NCBI GenBank assembly: GCA_009782785.1
Contig: WRIJ01000006.1
Span: 62,001 to 126,000 of the forward strand
Direction of reading: 5' to 3'
Length of the DNA stretch: 64,000 bases
Source: Propionibacteriaceae bacterium
GTDB taxonomy: Bacteria > Actinomycetota > Actinomycetes > Propionibacteriales > Propionibacteriaceae
Shown here: positions 27,245 to 36,135 of the stretch, one piece after another
Layout: each line of letters begins with the position of its first letter
Position numbering within the stretch: the stretch's first letter is position 1
Notes under the pieces: generated by a model
Database searches by the model: none
What the model was told of the DNA's origin: nothing
The model's input: the letters and a program-made list of their open reading frames with translations, nothing else
Position numbers and translations under genes: made by a program

Positions 27245-28525
27245 TTATCCTTTAATTCGTGTCGTTTTTGTTGAAGCAGTGTCAAGGGCCATCTCATCAG
27301 CCCGACTAATACTCTTTTTCATGGTCACCTTGCCTGTGGCAGCATCGGTAATGTCGACAACCTTGGACAGCCGTGTGCTGGCTTCCTTATTGCCTGTCTG
27401 CTCAGCTAGTTGTGCTGCACGGCCGAGTTTTTGTGTTGCTGTCCGATCATCGCCTTGGGAACGAGCAGCGAGACCTTCTTGGATAGCAGTAGCCAGTTCT
27501 GTTTGCCCAGTGTAGTGAGCAACCTCCTCATTGATGCGTGTCGACAGAGATGGATCTGAGGACCATTTTGCTTTCACAAGACCCTGGGTCAAAATGGCTG
27601 TGCCAGTAGCCAGTTGAACCCGAGCAGCTAACTGTTCTGTCCCTACTGCTTTCGCTTCCAAGCGTACGCTGACATGGAAATCCCGGGACTCATCCCCCCA
27701 TGCGCCTGTGGGATATCCCTTTGTCAGGGCATCAATAGGTTGCCCACGGCTGGTGAGGTCTTCCACGGTGGGCGACACTTGGCGTACGAAAAGAGTGGTC
27801 GCACCTTGCGGCACCCAGACTCGCAAATGGGCATCAGGAACCCCGCGACCCATTGACCTTGAAATGAGATCGCGAAATACTCCAGGAAGGTCCTTGGGTG
27901 AGGGGATCATGTCCACTGTCCCCAAGAGCGCAGTAGCAATTTTGCGAATCTCTGAGACCTGCCATTCAATCCCGATCCCACGGCAGTCAACCTGGAATTT
28001 GCCCAGGCACTGGCGAATAGCAGCATCTAGTTGTTGAACAGACTCATTATGATTCTCCCCATCAGTGAGCAAGATGGCGTGTTTGCCAGCAAGGGAAGGA
28101 ATGGAGGAGAACAGTGAGTCAGCAAGGAGAAGCCATGAGCCCATGGCTGTTCCACCATCAGAGCGGAAACCAGCAATGGCTTGTTTGGCATCACTGCGAG
28201 TCTGGGGAGTCATGCGAACCATCCCAGGTCCTGAGGTCACCCGTGGATAAGCGAGGTACGCCCGGTGGTTTCCAGCAATGATGGCAAAGAAGGTTCCATC
28301 AACGATCGTATCAACAGCTACCATGGCTGCATCTTTGGCTGCCTGCATATTGACCAACCCCATGGATGCGGAGGTGTCGACAATGACAATCTCCCCGACA
28401 TCACCCACACCTGTTTGCCCTGCCACACCAGCTTCAGCACACGTCACTCGTACGATCGCGTTAACATCAGTACTGCTCTCAGCAAGGTGCTCGTTTTGGT
28501 AGACGACAGATGTGAAGATAGCCAT
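27245..28525 (-). CDS. VWA-domain protein (TerY-like)
   Basis: 426 residues. The VWA domain occupies about 40-220 with a full MIDAS: 'VDTSASMGL' (DxSxS), a Thr in 'DGGTAMGSWL' and Asp in 'LLTDGENHNES'. The C-terminal half (mixed strand then helix, 'AAQLAEQTGNKEASTRLSK') resembles the extension of TerY/YfbK-type VWA proteins. With the adjacent kinase and PP2C it forms a TerY-P-like triad. A TAAACT box 6 nt before the ATG and no clear ribosome-binding site suggest an internal leaderless start. Confidence 0.88.
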   Translation of the reverse strand: MAIFTSVVYQNEHLAESSTDVNAIVRVTCAEAGVAGQTGVGDVGEIVIVDTSASMGLVNMQAAKDAAMVAVDTIVDGTFFAIIAGNHRAYLAYPRVTSGPGMVRMTPQTRSDAKQAIAGFRSDGGTAMGSWLLLADSLFSSIPSLAGKHAILLTDGENHNESVQQLDAAIRQCLGKFQVDCRGIGIEWQVSEIRKIATALLGTVDMIPSPKDLPGVFRDLISRSMGRGVPDAHLRVWVPQGATTLFVRQVSPTVEDLTSRGQPIDALTKGYPTGAWGDESRDFHVSVRLEAKAVGTEQLAARVQLATGTAILTQGLVKAKWSSDPSLSTRINEEVAHYTGQTELATAIQEGLAARSQGDDRTATQKLGRAAQLAEQTGNKEASTRLSKVVDITDAATGKVTMKKSISRADEMALDTASTKTTRIKG

Positions 28526-28534
28526 AGGGAGAGT

Positions 28535-29668
28535 TTAGTCGCTGGAAGGCTCTAGGGGGGTCATCTTCTGCGAGTCTAGCCCGATCTGGGGATCAGATGG
28601 GGAATTCCCCTGATCCCCTAAGGGCTGTGCACTGCCCATCGGAAGGTTCATCTCCCCCATCGCTCCTGGGGAATCAGTAGGAGTAGCGATTTCTACTCGG
28701 GCACAAGCAACTGTGATGTTATCGTGGCCACCTTTTTCGTTCGCCCAAGCAACAAGATATTCACTCAGTGCTTCAGGGGTGGGGTGGTCAAGGAAGTCCA
28801 CTAAGACTTTGATCGCTGCTGGTTCTGAAGCGTAATTCCATAGCCCATCAGAGCACACGATCACCCATCCAGGATCAGTGGCAGGGGCCATGGCCAGATG
28901 GGGATCAAGGTCAACCCCGTCTCGCCCCAACCACTTGGTGATGGTGTGAGCAAGCGCTGAGGATTCGGCTTCAGCACGGTCAGCTCCAGAATCGATGCCA
29001 TCCTGGGCTAGCGAGTGGTCTTTCGATAACAGCACTGGCTCACCGTCATCGGGGATCCAATAGACTCGGGAATCACCGAGGTTTGCACAGAAAATCGCCT
29101 CGTGATCGACGATTGCGATCGCAATGGTTGAGGCGGCGGCATTCAGTGAGGTGGGGGCAGTGAGGTTGATCACTTCCTGATTAGCTACTAGAACACCCTG
29201 CTTGAGGTTTTCCATCACTGCAGCTGTACGGGAGTCAAGTTCTCCAGTGCCTTGTGGGTCATGGTCCCAGAGGTATTGGCATGCTACTCGTGCAGCTCCC
29301 AAGGAAGCGACATCAGAATCTTCTGACGTGGTCACTCCATCACAAACGACAAGTACCCCACGACAAGCATCAGCTTGACAGGCTAGGGCGTCTTCATTGC
29401 GGACATGGACGAGTCCGATGTCACACACACCAGCCACCCAGGGGGCAGGAGTGAGCTTGTAGTATTCGCGCAGGGATTTTGATTTCTGCCCGCAACTACG
29501 ACAATAGGAATCGATCCCTAGTTCGCCTTCGCAAGCTCGGCAGACTTCAGGATATTCAGCGTGGAGATCTGGGCCTGGTAGGGGGCCTAAGCCAACCTGC
29601 GGTTGGGTGGTTTCAGGGTCGTGTGAATTGTATTCAACTCCTGGAGTTGGTGTATTGAAGATGCTCAT
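28535..29668 (-). CDS. PP2C-type Ser/Thr protein phosphatase with N-terminal zinc ribbon
   Basis: 377 residues. A zinc ribbon (C43/C46/C56/C59) precedes a PP2C domain with metal-binding motifs 'VRNEDAL', 'LVVCDGV', 'LGDSRVYW', 'VCSDGLWNY' and 'GGHDNITV'. It should remove phosphate from Ser/Thr of substrates of the upstream kinase. The start is taken at 29668, where ATGA overlaps the kinase stop; a GTG 12 nt upstream is possible. The Asp/Pro-rich tail is probably disordered. Confidence 0.9.
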   Translation of the reverse strand: MSIFNTPTPGVEYNSHDPETTQPQVGLGPLPGPDLHAEYPEVCRACEGELGIDSYCRSCGQKSKSLREYYKLTPAPWVAGVCDIGLVHVRNEDALACQADACRGVLVVCDGVTTSEDSDVASLGAARVACQYLWDHDPQGTGELDSRTAAVMENLKQGVLVANQEVINLTAPTSLNAAASTIAIAIVDHEAIFCANLGDSRVYWIPDDGEPVLLSKDHSLAQDGIDSGADRAEAESSALAHTITKWLGRDGVDLDPHLAMAPATDPGWVIVCSDGLWNYASEPAAIKVLVDFLDHPTPEALSEYLVAWANEKGGHDNITVACARVEIATPTDSPGAMGEMNLPMGSAQPLGDQGNSPSDPQIGLDSQKMTPLEPSSD

Positions 29669-32034
29669 ATGATGGTCCACTTCCTCAAGGAATTAGCTTG
29701 GTCGATGAGTTGTATTCTCTTAGCGGGATTTCGTTCAAGTGTGGCTTTGCGGCGCATGAGCGAAGAGATCTTGGCACGGATGTCTGGTTTGGTGAGCGGG
29801 ACCCCTCCCAGGGCCTTTGATGCAGTTTTTGACGCACCAGACCCGTGGGTTAGTGAGAGTGCACGTGTGTAGATATCCATCTCGAGTGCAAGGCGATCTT
29901 CGGTAGATATCTGTGAGGCAGTCATAGCTTGGTGGGCCTTGGTGAGATCGGTGAGGGTGGAGGCTGTTTGGGCCAGATAGGTGGCAGCCAGTTGACGTGA
30001 TTGGGTGAACCCACCTGAAGTCGCAGGAACAAGATCAAGGGCATCGAGTACGGCTCTGTGGTCGCGAGTACGGGTCTGCGCCTGGGTGCGAACTCGGGCT
30101 AGACCAAAGGCAGAACCGGCAACATAGCCGACCCCAGTCACGGTACAAACGTGGTAGAGCTGCTCGGCGATGTCGAGTTTTCCACCCATTTCGCAGGCAA
30201 CAGCTAAAGCGAATTTGGGAGCCAGCTCCCCAGGAACTTGAGAATAGACAGCATTGAAACAACCTTGGGCTTGCTCCCAGTCTTGTGCGTTCAATGCGTC
30301 GAGCCCCTGCATCCAGATTGCTCTCCATTCCCAGGGATCAGCTTCAAGCATGGCGTTCGTTGTGCTCAATAGTGTGTCTCGTTGGCCAGTCTCTAAAGCA
30401 GCGAGGCATAAGGCTAGTTGAACCTCTGGTGACTGGGTGGGTGAATCAGCTAAAGCCCTGTAGCGCTCTTTGGCCGGCAGAGAAGAGTCGAGGGATGCCA
30501 CCACGGTCGCCCCAGGGTCACTAGGGTCAAGTTTGAGCTTGGGGAGATGTTTCCAGTTAAACACATCAGCCACAACCGTGGGTGGTTCGAACAGATCGGA
30601 CGGTGATGAAGTGGTCGCAGCCTGGCCCCGTGAAAGCCCGACCACTTCCCGCAGGACACCCAGCATTTGCTCACGCATTTCTTCGATGGAGGAGAATCGA
30701 TCCAAGGGGTGTGGAGCACAGGCTTTGGCAATCAAGCGATAGACCGAGTCATAGCGACTCAAGGAGGGAAGTTCGCTGATGGGTGGAAGACTTGTTTCGT
30801 ACGTGGTTTGGTAACCTTTCACCTCCGCGCAGCAGATAAGCAAGGTGCGTCCAACCGTGTAGATATCGGAAGCAACAGAGCATCCTTGGGTGGGAACTTC
30901 GGGTGCTTGATAACCAGTCGTACCAAAAATGGTTGACTCATCGTCGTCAATATGGCGAACCCCACCCAAATCAATGAGTTTGACGGAGTCTTGCAGATGG
31001 AGAAGATTGTCAGGTTTGAAATCGCAATAGAGCAAACCGTGGTGATGGAGGTAGCTCAGTGCTGGAAGTATCTCCAGGATGTAGGCCAAAGCGTGGTCAA
31101 CATCTAATCCATAGGTCCCTTTGTTGGTTTTCATCTGATCTTTGAGGATCTGTTTGATTGAACGTCCCCCCACGTACTCCATGACGATATAGGCTCCGCC
31201 TTCATGGGTAACGAAGTTATAAATTTCCACAATGAGAGGATGCTGGACTTTGGCCAAAAACTTTTGTTCAGCCATCGTTGCTTCCATCGCTGCTTCGTCA
31301 CCCTCATTAAGGAGACCTTTAAGAACTACCCAGCGATTCGAGACATTACGATCCTGGGCAAGATAGATCCAGCCTTGGCCACCATGAGCGAGGCATCCTT
31401 GAACTTCGTACTGGCCAGCAATGATGTCGCCTTGAGCCAGTTTGGGGGTGAAAGAGTACGGTTTGTGGCAACCCAGGCATTCTCCGGCCAAGGCACCAAC
31501 CCAACCTTCCACTGAGCGACCCACAGGTTGTGCACAATGTGGACAGATCCGCTTGTCTTCGTTCACCTCCGGATTTTTCATGATCGCAGAGAGGGGATCA
31601 ATGAGAGGTTCTGGTGGAATCGAGGTCAAACCAGCCCCAAGACTGCCCACATGGTTGCTGGTTTTTCTTTCCCTGGTTGTGGCAGCTATGGAACCTTTGA
31701 TCCTTGCTGAACCCAGTGATGCTGTTGCGAGGTGAGCAGTGACCGCAGACAACCCCTGGGTAATGCCTATGGTCGACCCGGCTGGGGAACCGCAGGTGTT
31801 GCAGTAGCCATCAACAATTTTTCCGGAGCATGAGGGCATCTGGCAGGGGCCAGTGGCAACCAAGCTGGGAACTGTCCCTGGAACACCGCGACTGGTCGAT
31901 GTCTTTTTGTCTCGTCCTGTCACAGGCGAGGGGGCGTCTTGTGCAGGGTTGGTTGACTTCGCTGGTGCCAAACCGCAGATATTACAATATCCATCGTCGA
32001 TCGTGCCAGTGCAACCGCTTTGAGGGCATGTCAT
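29665..32034 (-). CDS. PknG-like Ser/Thr protein kinase with zinc ribbons and TPR region
   Basis: 789 residues. Three cysteine-rich units precede the kinase: C3/C8/C17/C20, 'CQMPSC...YCNTC' at about 64-82, and 'CPHC...CLGC' at about 165-195. The kinase domain (about 208-465) has 'GGQGWIYLAQD', Lys in 'VVLKGLL', 'YCDFKPDN' in place of HRDxKxxN, and 'IDLGG' in place of DFG, all PknG-like. An alpha-helical TPR-like region follows to the end. It overlaps the PP2C start (ATGA) and its own start overlaps the coiled-coil gene. The glnX/glnH neighbours of mycobacterial pknG are absent. Confidence 0.9.
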   Translation of the reverse strand: MTCPQSGCTGTIDDGYCNICGLAPAKSTNPAQDAPSPVTGRDKKTSTSRGVPGTVPSLVATGPCQMPSCSGKIVDGYCNTCGSPAGSTIGITQGLSAVTAHLATASLGSARIKGSIAATTRERKTSNHVGSLGAGLTSIPPEPLIDPLSAIMKNPEVNEDKRICPHCAQPVGRSVEGWVGALAGECLGCHKPYSFTPKLAQGDIIAGQYEVQGCLAHGGQGWIYLAQDRNVSNRWVVLKGLLNEGDEAAMEATMAEQKFLAKVQHPLIVEIYNFVTHEGGAYIVMEYVGGRSIKQILKDQMKTNKGTYGLDVDHALAYILEILPALSYLHHHGLLYCDFKPDNLLHLQDSVKLIDLGGVRHIDDDESTIFGTTGYQAPEVPTQGCSVASDIYTVGRTLLICCAEVKGYQTTYETSLPPISELPSLSRYDSVYRLIAKACAPHPLDRFSSIEEMREQMLGVLREVVGLSRGQAATTSSPSDLFEPPTVVADVFNWKHLPKLKLDPSDPGATVVASLDSSLPAKERYRALADSPTQSPEVQLALCLAALETGQRDTLLSTTNAMLEADPWEWRAIWMQGLDALNAQDWEQAQGCFNAVYSQVPGELAPKFALAVACEMGGKLDIAEQLYHVCTVTGVGYVAGSAFGLARVRTQAQTRTRDHRAVLDALDLVPATSGGFTQSRQLAATYLAQTASTLTDLTKAHQAMTASQISTEDRLALEMDIYTRALSLTHGSGASKTASKALGGVPLTKPDIRAKISSLMRRKATLERNPAKRIQLIDQANSLRKWTII

Positions 32035-33122
32035 GGTTTCTCACCTGCAGCTTCATAGGACTCAATCAATGGCTCTACGACAGCTAGAGCAGTGGGATTT
32101 GCTGCAAGAAGTTCAACAATTTGTTTCTCCAAAGTGACTTGGAGTGCACTGGGCTTTCCACTGGATCGAGCTGACTCGAATCTCGTTTTGAGCGCTTCTT
32201 TCGCATTGAGTGCCTGGTTATTGGCTCGACTGACCGTGTCGAAGGCTTCCGCGATCTTTTGGAGTTTGGCAATATATTCATCCAGCGCTTCACCATCAGC
32301 TGGGACTGGACCGAGAGCCTCGACTCGTGGTACGGCATATTTCGGCGCAGGATCGACACTTGCTTTAGCTTGTGCAGCGAGCGATCGTACCTTCTTTTCA
32401 TGGTCCAACAAGGCTGCGCGATGCTCGCTAGCTTGGGTGAATCTTTGTGAAGCCCAGGTGAGCTCCGCATGGGAGACGATGAGGTCCCTCTCGAATTGGG
32501 CTGCTTGGATCTCGATCGGGCCAAGCATTCCACCAATATCTCCACCGCGATTCATTTTGTCCACGAGTTCGGCTACGTTCGCGGCCAGAGTCTCGGCTTT
32601 TGCCTGGTTGGGTTCGCGGATCCCGGGAGGATCGAGCTTCACTTGGTCCCTGATGCGTTCAACTTGGGCAAGAAGCCCAGAGATACGAGTAGAGGTTTCA
32701 CTCGCCACCTCTGCCAGCTGATAGCGCGAGGTTAATTGTGTGATGAGCGCGTCAAGCATCCGGCAGGCCTCAGGAAGTGACACTGATAGACCACCAGCAT
32801 TGGACAGGGAGGTGCCTGGTGTCAGCATGTCGTTGAGATTTGCCCAGGTCATGATCGCCAACTTTTTCAAATCAGTGTCGATCACGCGTCCGGAATCCCA
32901 GACGTTCAGCAAGTCAGTGTACCGATCTTTGATTGATTGCCAGATAGTGAGTGTCATGGCCATATCTACGGAGCCTTGGCCAGTTTCTTGGATCTGCGGG
33001 TCAATGCGATCCAGAGCTGCCCGAGACTGCGTAATCCACGAACCAAGTTCCTCTAAGTACGCCAACATCTGTTCATGGGTGAGTGGTTGTGTTGCCGAAC
33101 CTTCCGGCCAAGGTGCAGTCAT
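32031..33122 (-). CDS. Coiled-coil protein of unknown function
   Basis: 363 residues, almost wholly helical and charged, with Ala/Glu/Gln-rich heptad-like stretches (about 10-60, 120-180 and 200-350). No catalytic motif, signal peptide or membrane helix is seen. I do not recognise the family. Its ends overlap both neighbours by 4 nt, so it is tightly coupled to the membrane protein and the kinase, and may be a scaffold or substrate of the signalling module. Confidence 0.7.
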   Translation of the reverse strand: MTAPWPEGSATQPLTHEQMLAYLEELGSWITQSRAALDRIDPQIQETGQGSVDMAMTLTIWQSIKDRYTDLLNVWDSGRVIDTDLKKLAIMTWANLNDMLTPGTSLSNAGGLSVSLPEACRMLDALITQLTSRYQLAEVASETSTRISGLLAQVERIRDQVKLDPPGIREPNQAKAETLAANVAELVDKMNRGGDIGGMLGPIEIQAAQFERDLIVSHAELTWASQRFTQASEHRAALLDHEKKVRSLAAQAKASVDPAPKYAVPRVEALGPVPADGEALDEYIAKLQKIAEAFDTVSRANNQALNAKEALKTRFESARSSGKPSALQVTLEKQIVELLAANPTALAVVEPLIESYEAAGEKP

Positions 33123-34327
33123 CGGTATTCCTTTGTACGGGTGGATATTCCCGCCAGTAACCCAATGACAGCGACGATACCCATGAGGAACAAGTTAGCT
33201 ATGTATCCGGTGATGTCTACGATGAGTTGGTCTGGTAAAGGCCGGTTGGCTTCCATGATGTCACGCAACTGAGTTGAGGCATTGCGCCACGGTTCTATGC
33301 TGCCAAACTGCTGTTCGGGGAATGTTTTTTCCATCGCTGCAAGATACTCTATGAGTTGTTTTCCTTCGGGTACATCCAGGGACGTAATAAGTCGTCGAGC
33401 GGTGTTCAGGTGGGATTGTGGGGAATCACTAGTGCCGGAAATCGCGGAAAGTTCATTCCTTGCTGCCTCCGCTCGAGACTCCCAGATCTCAGTGTGAGCT
33501 TCCAACAAAGTGGATTCCTGCCCCTGATCGCGATAAATCGCAGAGGATTTGTTGGCGTACACTCCCACGGTTGCAATAATCGCGATGACGGCAAGCAACC
33601 CTATTGTCAGTCCAATGTTAAGGATTCGATGACTGCGTTGGGCAGTTTTTACTAAGACGAGGACGAACCCCACGGCACCGAGAATACTGGCGATAATACC
33701 CACGACGATAAAACCAGTTGTTGACACCACATCAAGTGAGGAATGTGCGCGGCGGATGGAGTCCTTGAGCTTGTCCGCCCCTTGATCGAGTTCTCGGACA
33801 GTGAAGGCTGCCGGGAGTTGATCACCTTGGGTTGCCAGAGTGTAACGAGCTTGCCAGGACCGTAATGTCGACAGGACATCACCTAGGGCGCTCAGGTCAT
33901 CCGCACTGGTAGCACTGGATGCGCTAGCCAACAAAGAGCTATCCAGGGATGCAGCAGCTGTTTCAGCCTGTGTAGCGAGGGTGGAGTTCTCTAGATCGGT
34001 GAGGGCAACCAAGCGGTCAGCGTGCAGTTCCACCACCCCGGCATAGAGATCGTGGAGATCTTGGGCGTGGGTGTTCACCGAAGCAGAGATTTCTTGCTGA
34101 TTCTTGGTTTCTATCACAGAACCAATACAGAGTGCTGTCGCAAGGATTGTCCAGATGACCAAACCGATTCTCATCCACGAATACAGCCGTGGCCCGGGTG
34201 TCTTGAAGGTGGGCAAAGAGGAGTTTTTGGCTAGCACAGTGGATGGCGTGGACGTTGTGGGTGCTTGCTGGGTTGATGTGCGCGAAGCAAGAGCCGTTGG
34301 TTGGCTACTACGTTGTGTCGACGCCAT
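33119..34327 (-). CDS. Four-helix membrane protein of unknown function
   Basis: 402 residues. A Ser/Thr/Gln-rich cytoplasmic N-terminus (1-45) is followed by hydrophobic helices at about 52-72, 207-230, 238-258 and 375-396. The soluble segments at about 75-205 and 260-370 are helical and probably lie outside the cell. The Thr-rich N-terminal tail would be a plausible kinase target. Family not recognised. It shares one base with the AAA gene and overlaps the coiled-coil gene by 4 nt. Confidence 0.75.
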   Translation of the reverse strand: MASTQRSSQPTALASRTSTQQAPTTSTPSTVLAKNSSLPTFKTPGPRLYSWMRIGLVIWTILATALCIGSVIETKNQQEISASVNTHAQDLHDLYAGVVELHADRLVALTDLENSTLATQAETAAASLDSSLLASASSATSADDLSALGDVLSTLRSWQARYTLATQGDQLPAAFTVRELDQGADKLKDSIRRAHSSLDVVSTTGFIVVGIIASILGAVGFVLVLVKTAQRSHRILNIGLTIGLLAVIAIIATVGVYANKSSAIYRDQGQESTLLEAHTEIWESRAEAARNELSAISGTSDSPQSHLNTARRLITSLDVPEGKQLIEYLAAMEKTFPEQQFGSIEPWRNASTQLRDIMEANRPLPDQLIVDITGYIANLFLMGIVAVIGLLAGISTRTKEYR

Positions 34328-35589
34328 CAGCTCTCCTGTTCACCAGCATCCGGGATAGGAGTCTCGGCAAGACTATCAGTATCGCTGTGCGTGCTTGGGG
34401 CTGTTTCTGTAGCCAGTACGTCCGCGAGAGCCTGCTCCCAGGTTTCCTCATTGCCACGGGTTTGATCGACGTTCCGTGGTGCCGGTTGGGCCGCAATATC
34501 TTGGGGGAGGATAACACGTAGTTGTTCGAGAGTGGGGTTGTCGACATCCTTCAGCCGCCAGGCCATCTTTCCAATAGCTCCCTCGAAAACATTGCGTGCG
34601 AATCGACCGTTGCCGAAGCTTTCGTCACGCATGTGAAGGGCGAGTAGCCCCCGAAAAGCGCGTACGGATTCTTCAGGGACATCGAAATCACCCTTGGTGG
34701 CCATTGACAAGAAGATTTCGACCAGCTCATCATCGGTGTAGTCAGGGAAGAGGATCGTCGTTCTGAACCGGGATTCTAATCCAGGATTTTCAGCAATGAA
34801 CTTTTCCATGGGGCGAGGGTACCCAGCGACCATCACGACAAGATCGCTACGGCGATCCTCCATCTCTTTCACCAAAGTATTAATAGATTCCTGACCATAT
34901 TGATCACCTGCCAACGAGTAGGCTTCATCAATAAACAGCACACCACCAGCAGCACTCTCCACTACTTCAGCTGTCTTGATGGCGGTTTGGCCGAGATAAC
35001 CTGCCACCAGTTCGGAGCGATCAACCTCCACTAGGTGGCCCTTGGAGAGCAGGCCTAATGCACGATAGATACCCCCCACCAGTCGTGCAACAGTTGTCTT
35101 GCCCGTACCAGGATTGCCAACGAAGACCAAGTGGCGAGTGACGCTCGATTCTTTGAGTCCAGCTTCTTGGCGCAATCCTTGGATTCTTAGTATTGCTGAT
35201 TGGCGGTGAATCTCTTCTTTAACAGTGGTCAAACCGATGAGCTCATCAAGTTCTGCTAGCAATTCTTCCAAGGACTTTTCCGGTGGCGGTTCATCTTCCT
35301 CAGCTGACCCTGGAGCTGCTTGTGTGGCCACCTGGGGGGGTTCTGCAGTTGTTTCTTCCCCAGCGGTACTAGAGGTGATTCCGCCGGTGGGAGTGATCCC
35401 TCCCAGAGCCCCGAAAGCTCCTGGGGCATGAGGATCAATGCCGCTGAGGTCAAAGGGCGTACTGCGGAGCTCTTCAATGGCTTGCGCTTGTTCAGCTGAG
35501 ATTCCACGCAATTTCTCCATCACTTGATTGAGTAGTGCTGGAGCATTCTTGGTGAAATCTTCCATTTTCTCGAGCGAATCATCGACCAT
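34327..35589 (-). CDS. CbbX/SpoVK-type AAA ATPase
   Basis: 420 residues. A helical N-terminus and Pro/Glu-rich linker (to about 105) precede one AAA domain: Walker A '[16 protein letters not shown]', Walker B '[15 protein letters not shown]', sensor region '[14 protein letters not shown]' and '[12 protein letters not shown]'. This is the CbbX/SpoVK group, also seen in EccA of type VII secretion, but no ESX partners are here. It probably remodels a partner complex. The start lies 2 nt after the 177-aa gene. Confidence 0.9.
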   Translation of the reverse strand: MVDDSLEKMEDFTKNAPALLNQVMEKLRGISAEQAQAIEELRSTPFDLSGIDPHAPGAFGALGGITPTGGITSSTAGEETTAEPPQVATQAAPGSAEEDEPPPEKSLEELLAELDELIGLTTVKEEIHRQSAILRIQGLRQEAGLKESSVTRHLVFVGNPGTGKTTVARLVGGIYRALGLLSKGHLVEVDRSELVAGYLGQTAIKTAEVVESAAGGVLFIDEAYSLAGDQYGQESINTLVKEMEDRRSDLVVMVAGYPRPMEKFIAENPGLESRFRTTILFPDYTDDELVEIFLSMATKGDFDVPEESVRAFRGLLALHMRDESFGNGRFARNVFEGAIGKMAWRLKDVDNPTLEQLRVILPQDIAAQPAPRNVDQTRGNEETWEQALADVLATETAPSTHSDTDSLAETPIPDAGEQES

Positions 35590-35591
35590 GG

Positions 35592-36125
35592 TTAGCCTAA
35601 ATCTAGTGGTGAGGTGGGGGTAGGCGCTGTTGGTTGTGGTTGGGGGAGTGCAGCGCGTCCAGGTGCAAATTTTTCAGCCAAGAATCGTCCATGAATGACT
35701 AAAGCTTCGGCGTCCTTGGCTAGAACGGCATCATAGATTTTGTCCACGGTCTCCCCGAGAAGATCGAGTTGATCAATGAGCACCAACAACGACGATCGCC
35801 CAGCATCCACAGGGCGAGTATCTGCCCAATCCCTCGGCAAACGGACATAACTACCGACGGTCTGGGGCAGGTAGCTAGTCGCCGTAGCGATGAGCGAATA
35901 CTGCTCGAGAGAGGTGAGCCCAGTGTTGGTCATCCGAGGAAGAGTTTCGCGCAGCCGAGTAGTGATTCTGCTCACTCGTGATACCACAGCTGAACTCAGC
36001 GCACTCGACGCTACCTTGTCGTCCATCATGTCAAGGGCAGTCGAAATTTCCTCCTCAGTGGGCGCAGCAGCAGTCGCAGGAACCGGTGGCTCCTGATCGA
36101 CACGAAACCAATCAAACAGACCCAC
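35592..36125 (-). CDS. Hypothetical protein linked to telA
   Basis: 177 residues, starting [16 protein letters not shown], an amphipathic start that could touch the membrane. A helical core (about 25-155) includes '[29 protein letters not shown]' elements, and the tail is Pro-rich. The family is not recognised, though such short proteins often sit beside telA. It lies 10 nt after telA and 2 nt before the AAA gene. Confidence 0.65.
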   Translation of the reverse strand: MGLFDWFRVDQEPPVPATAAAPTEEEISTALDMMDDKVASSALSSAVVSRVSRITTRLRETLPRMTNTGLTSLEQYSLIATATSYLPQTVGSYVRLPRDWADTRPVDAGRSSLLVLIDQLDLLGETVDKIYDAVLAKDAEALVIHGRFLAEKFAPGRAALPQPQPTAPTPTSPLDLG

Positions 36126-36135
36126 TGGCTACTGC

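Noticed and set aside
34327..35589. Type VII secretion locus because the AAA protein resembles EccA
   Set aside because: No EccB/C/D/E, WXG100 or mycosin genes are nearby; the CbbX/SpoVK group is broader.
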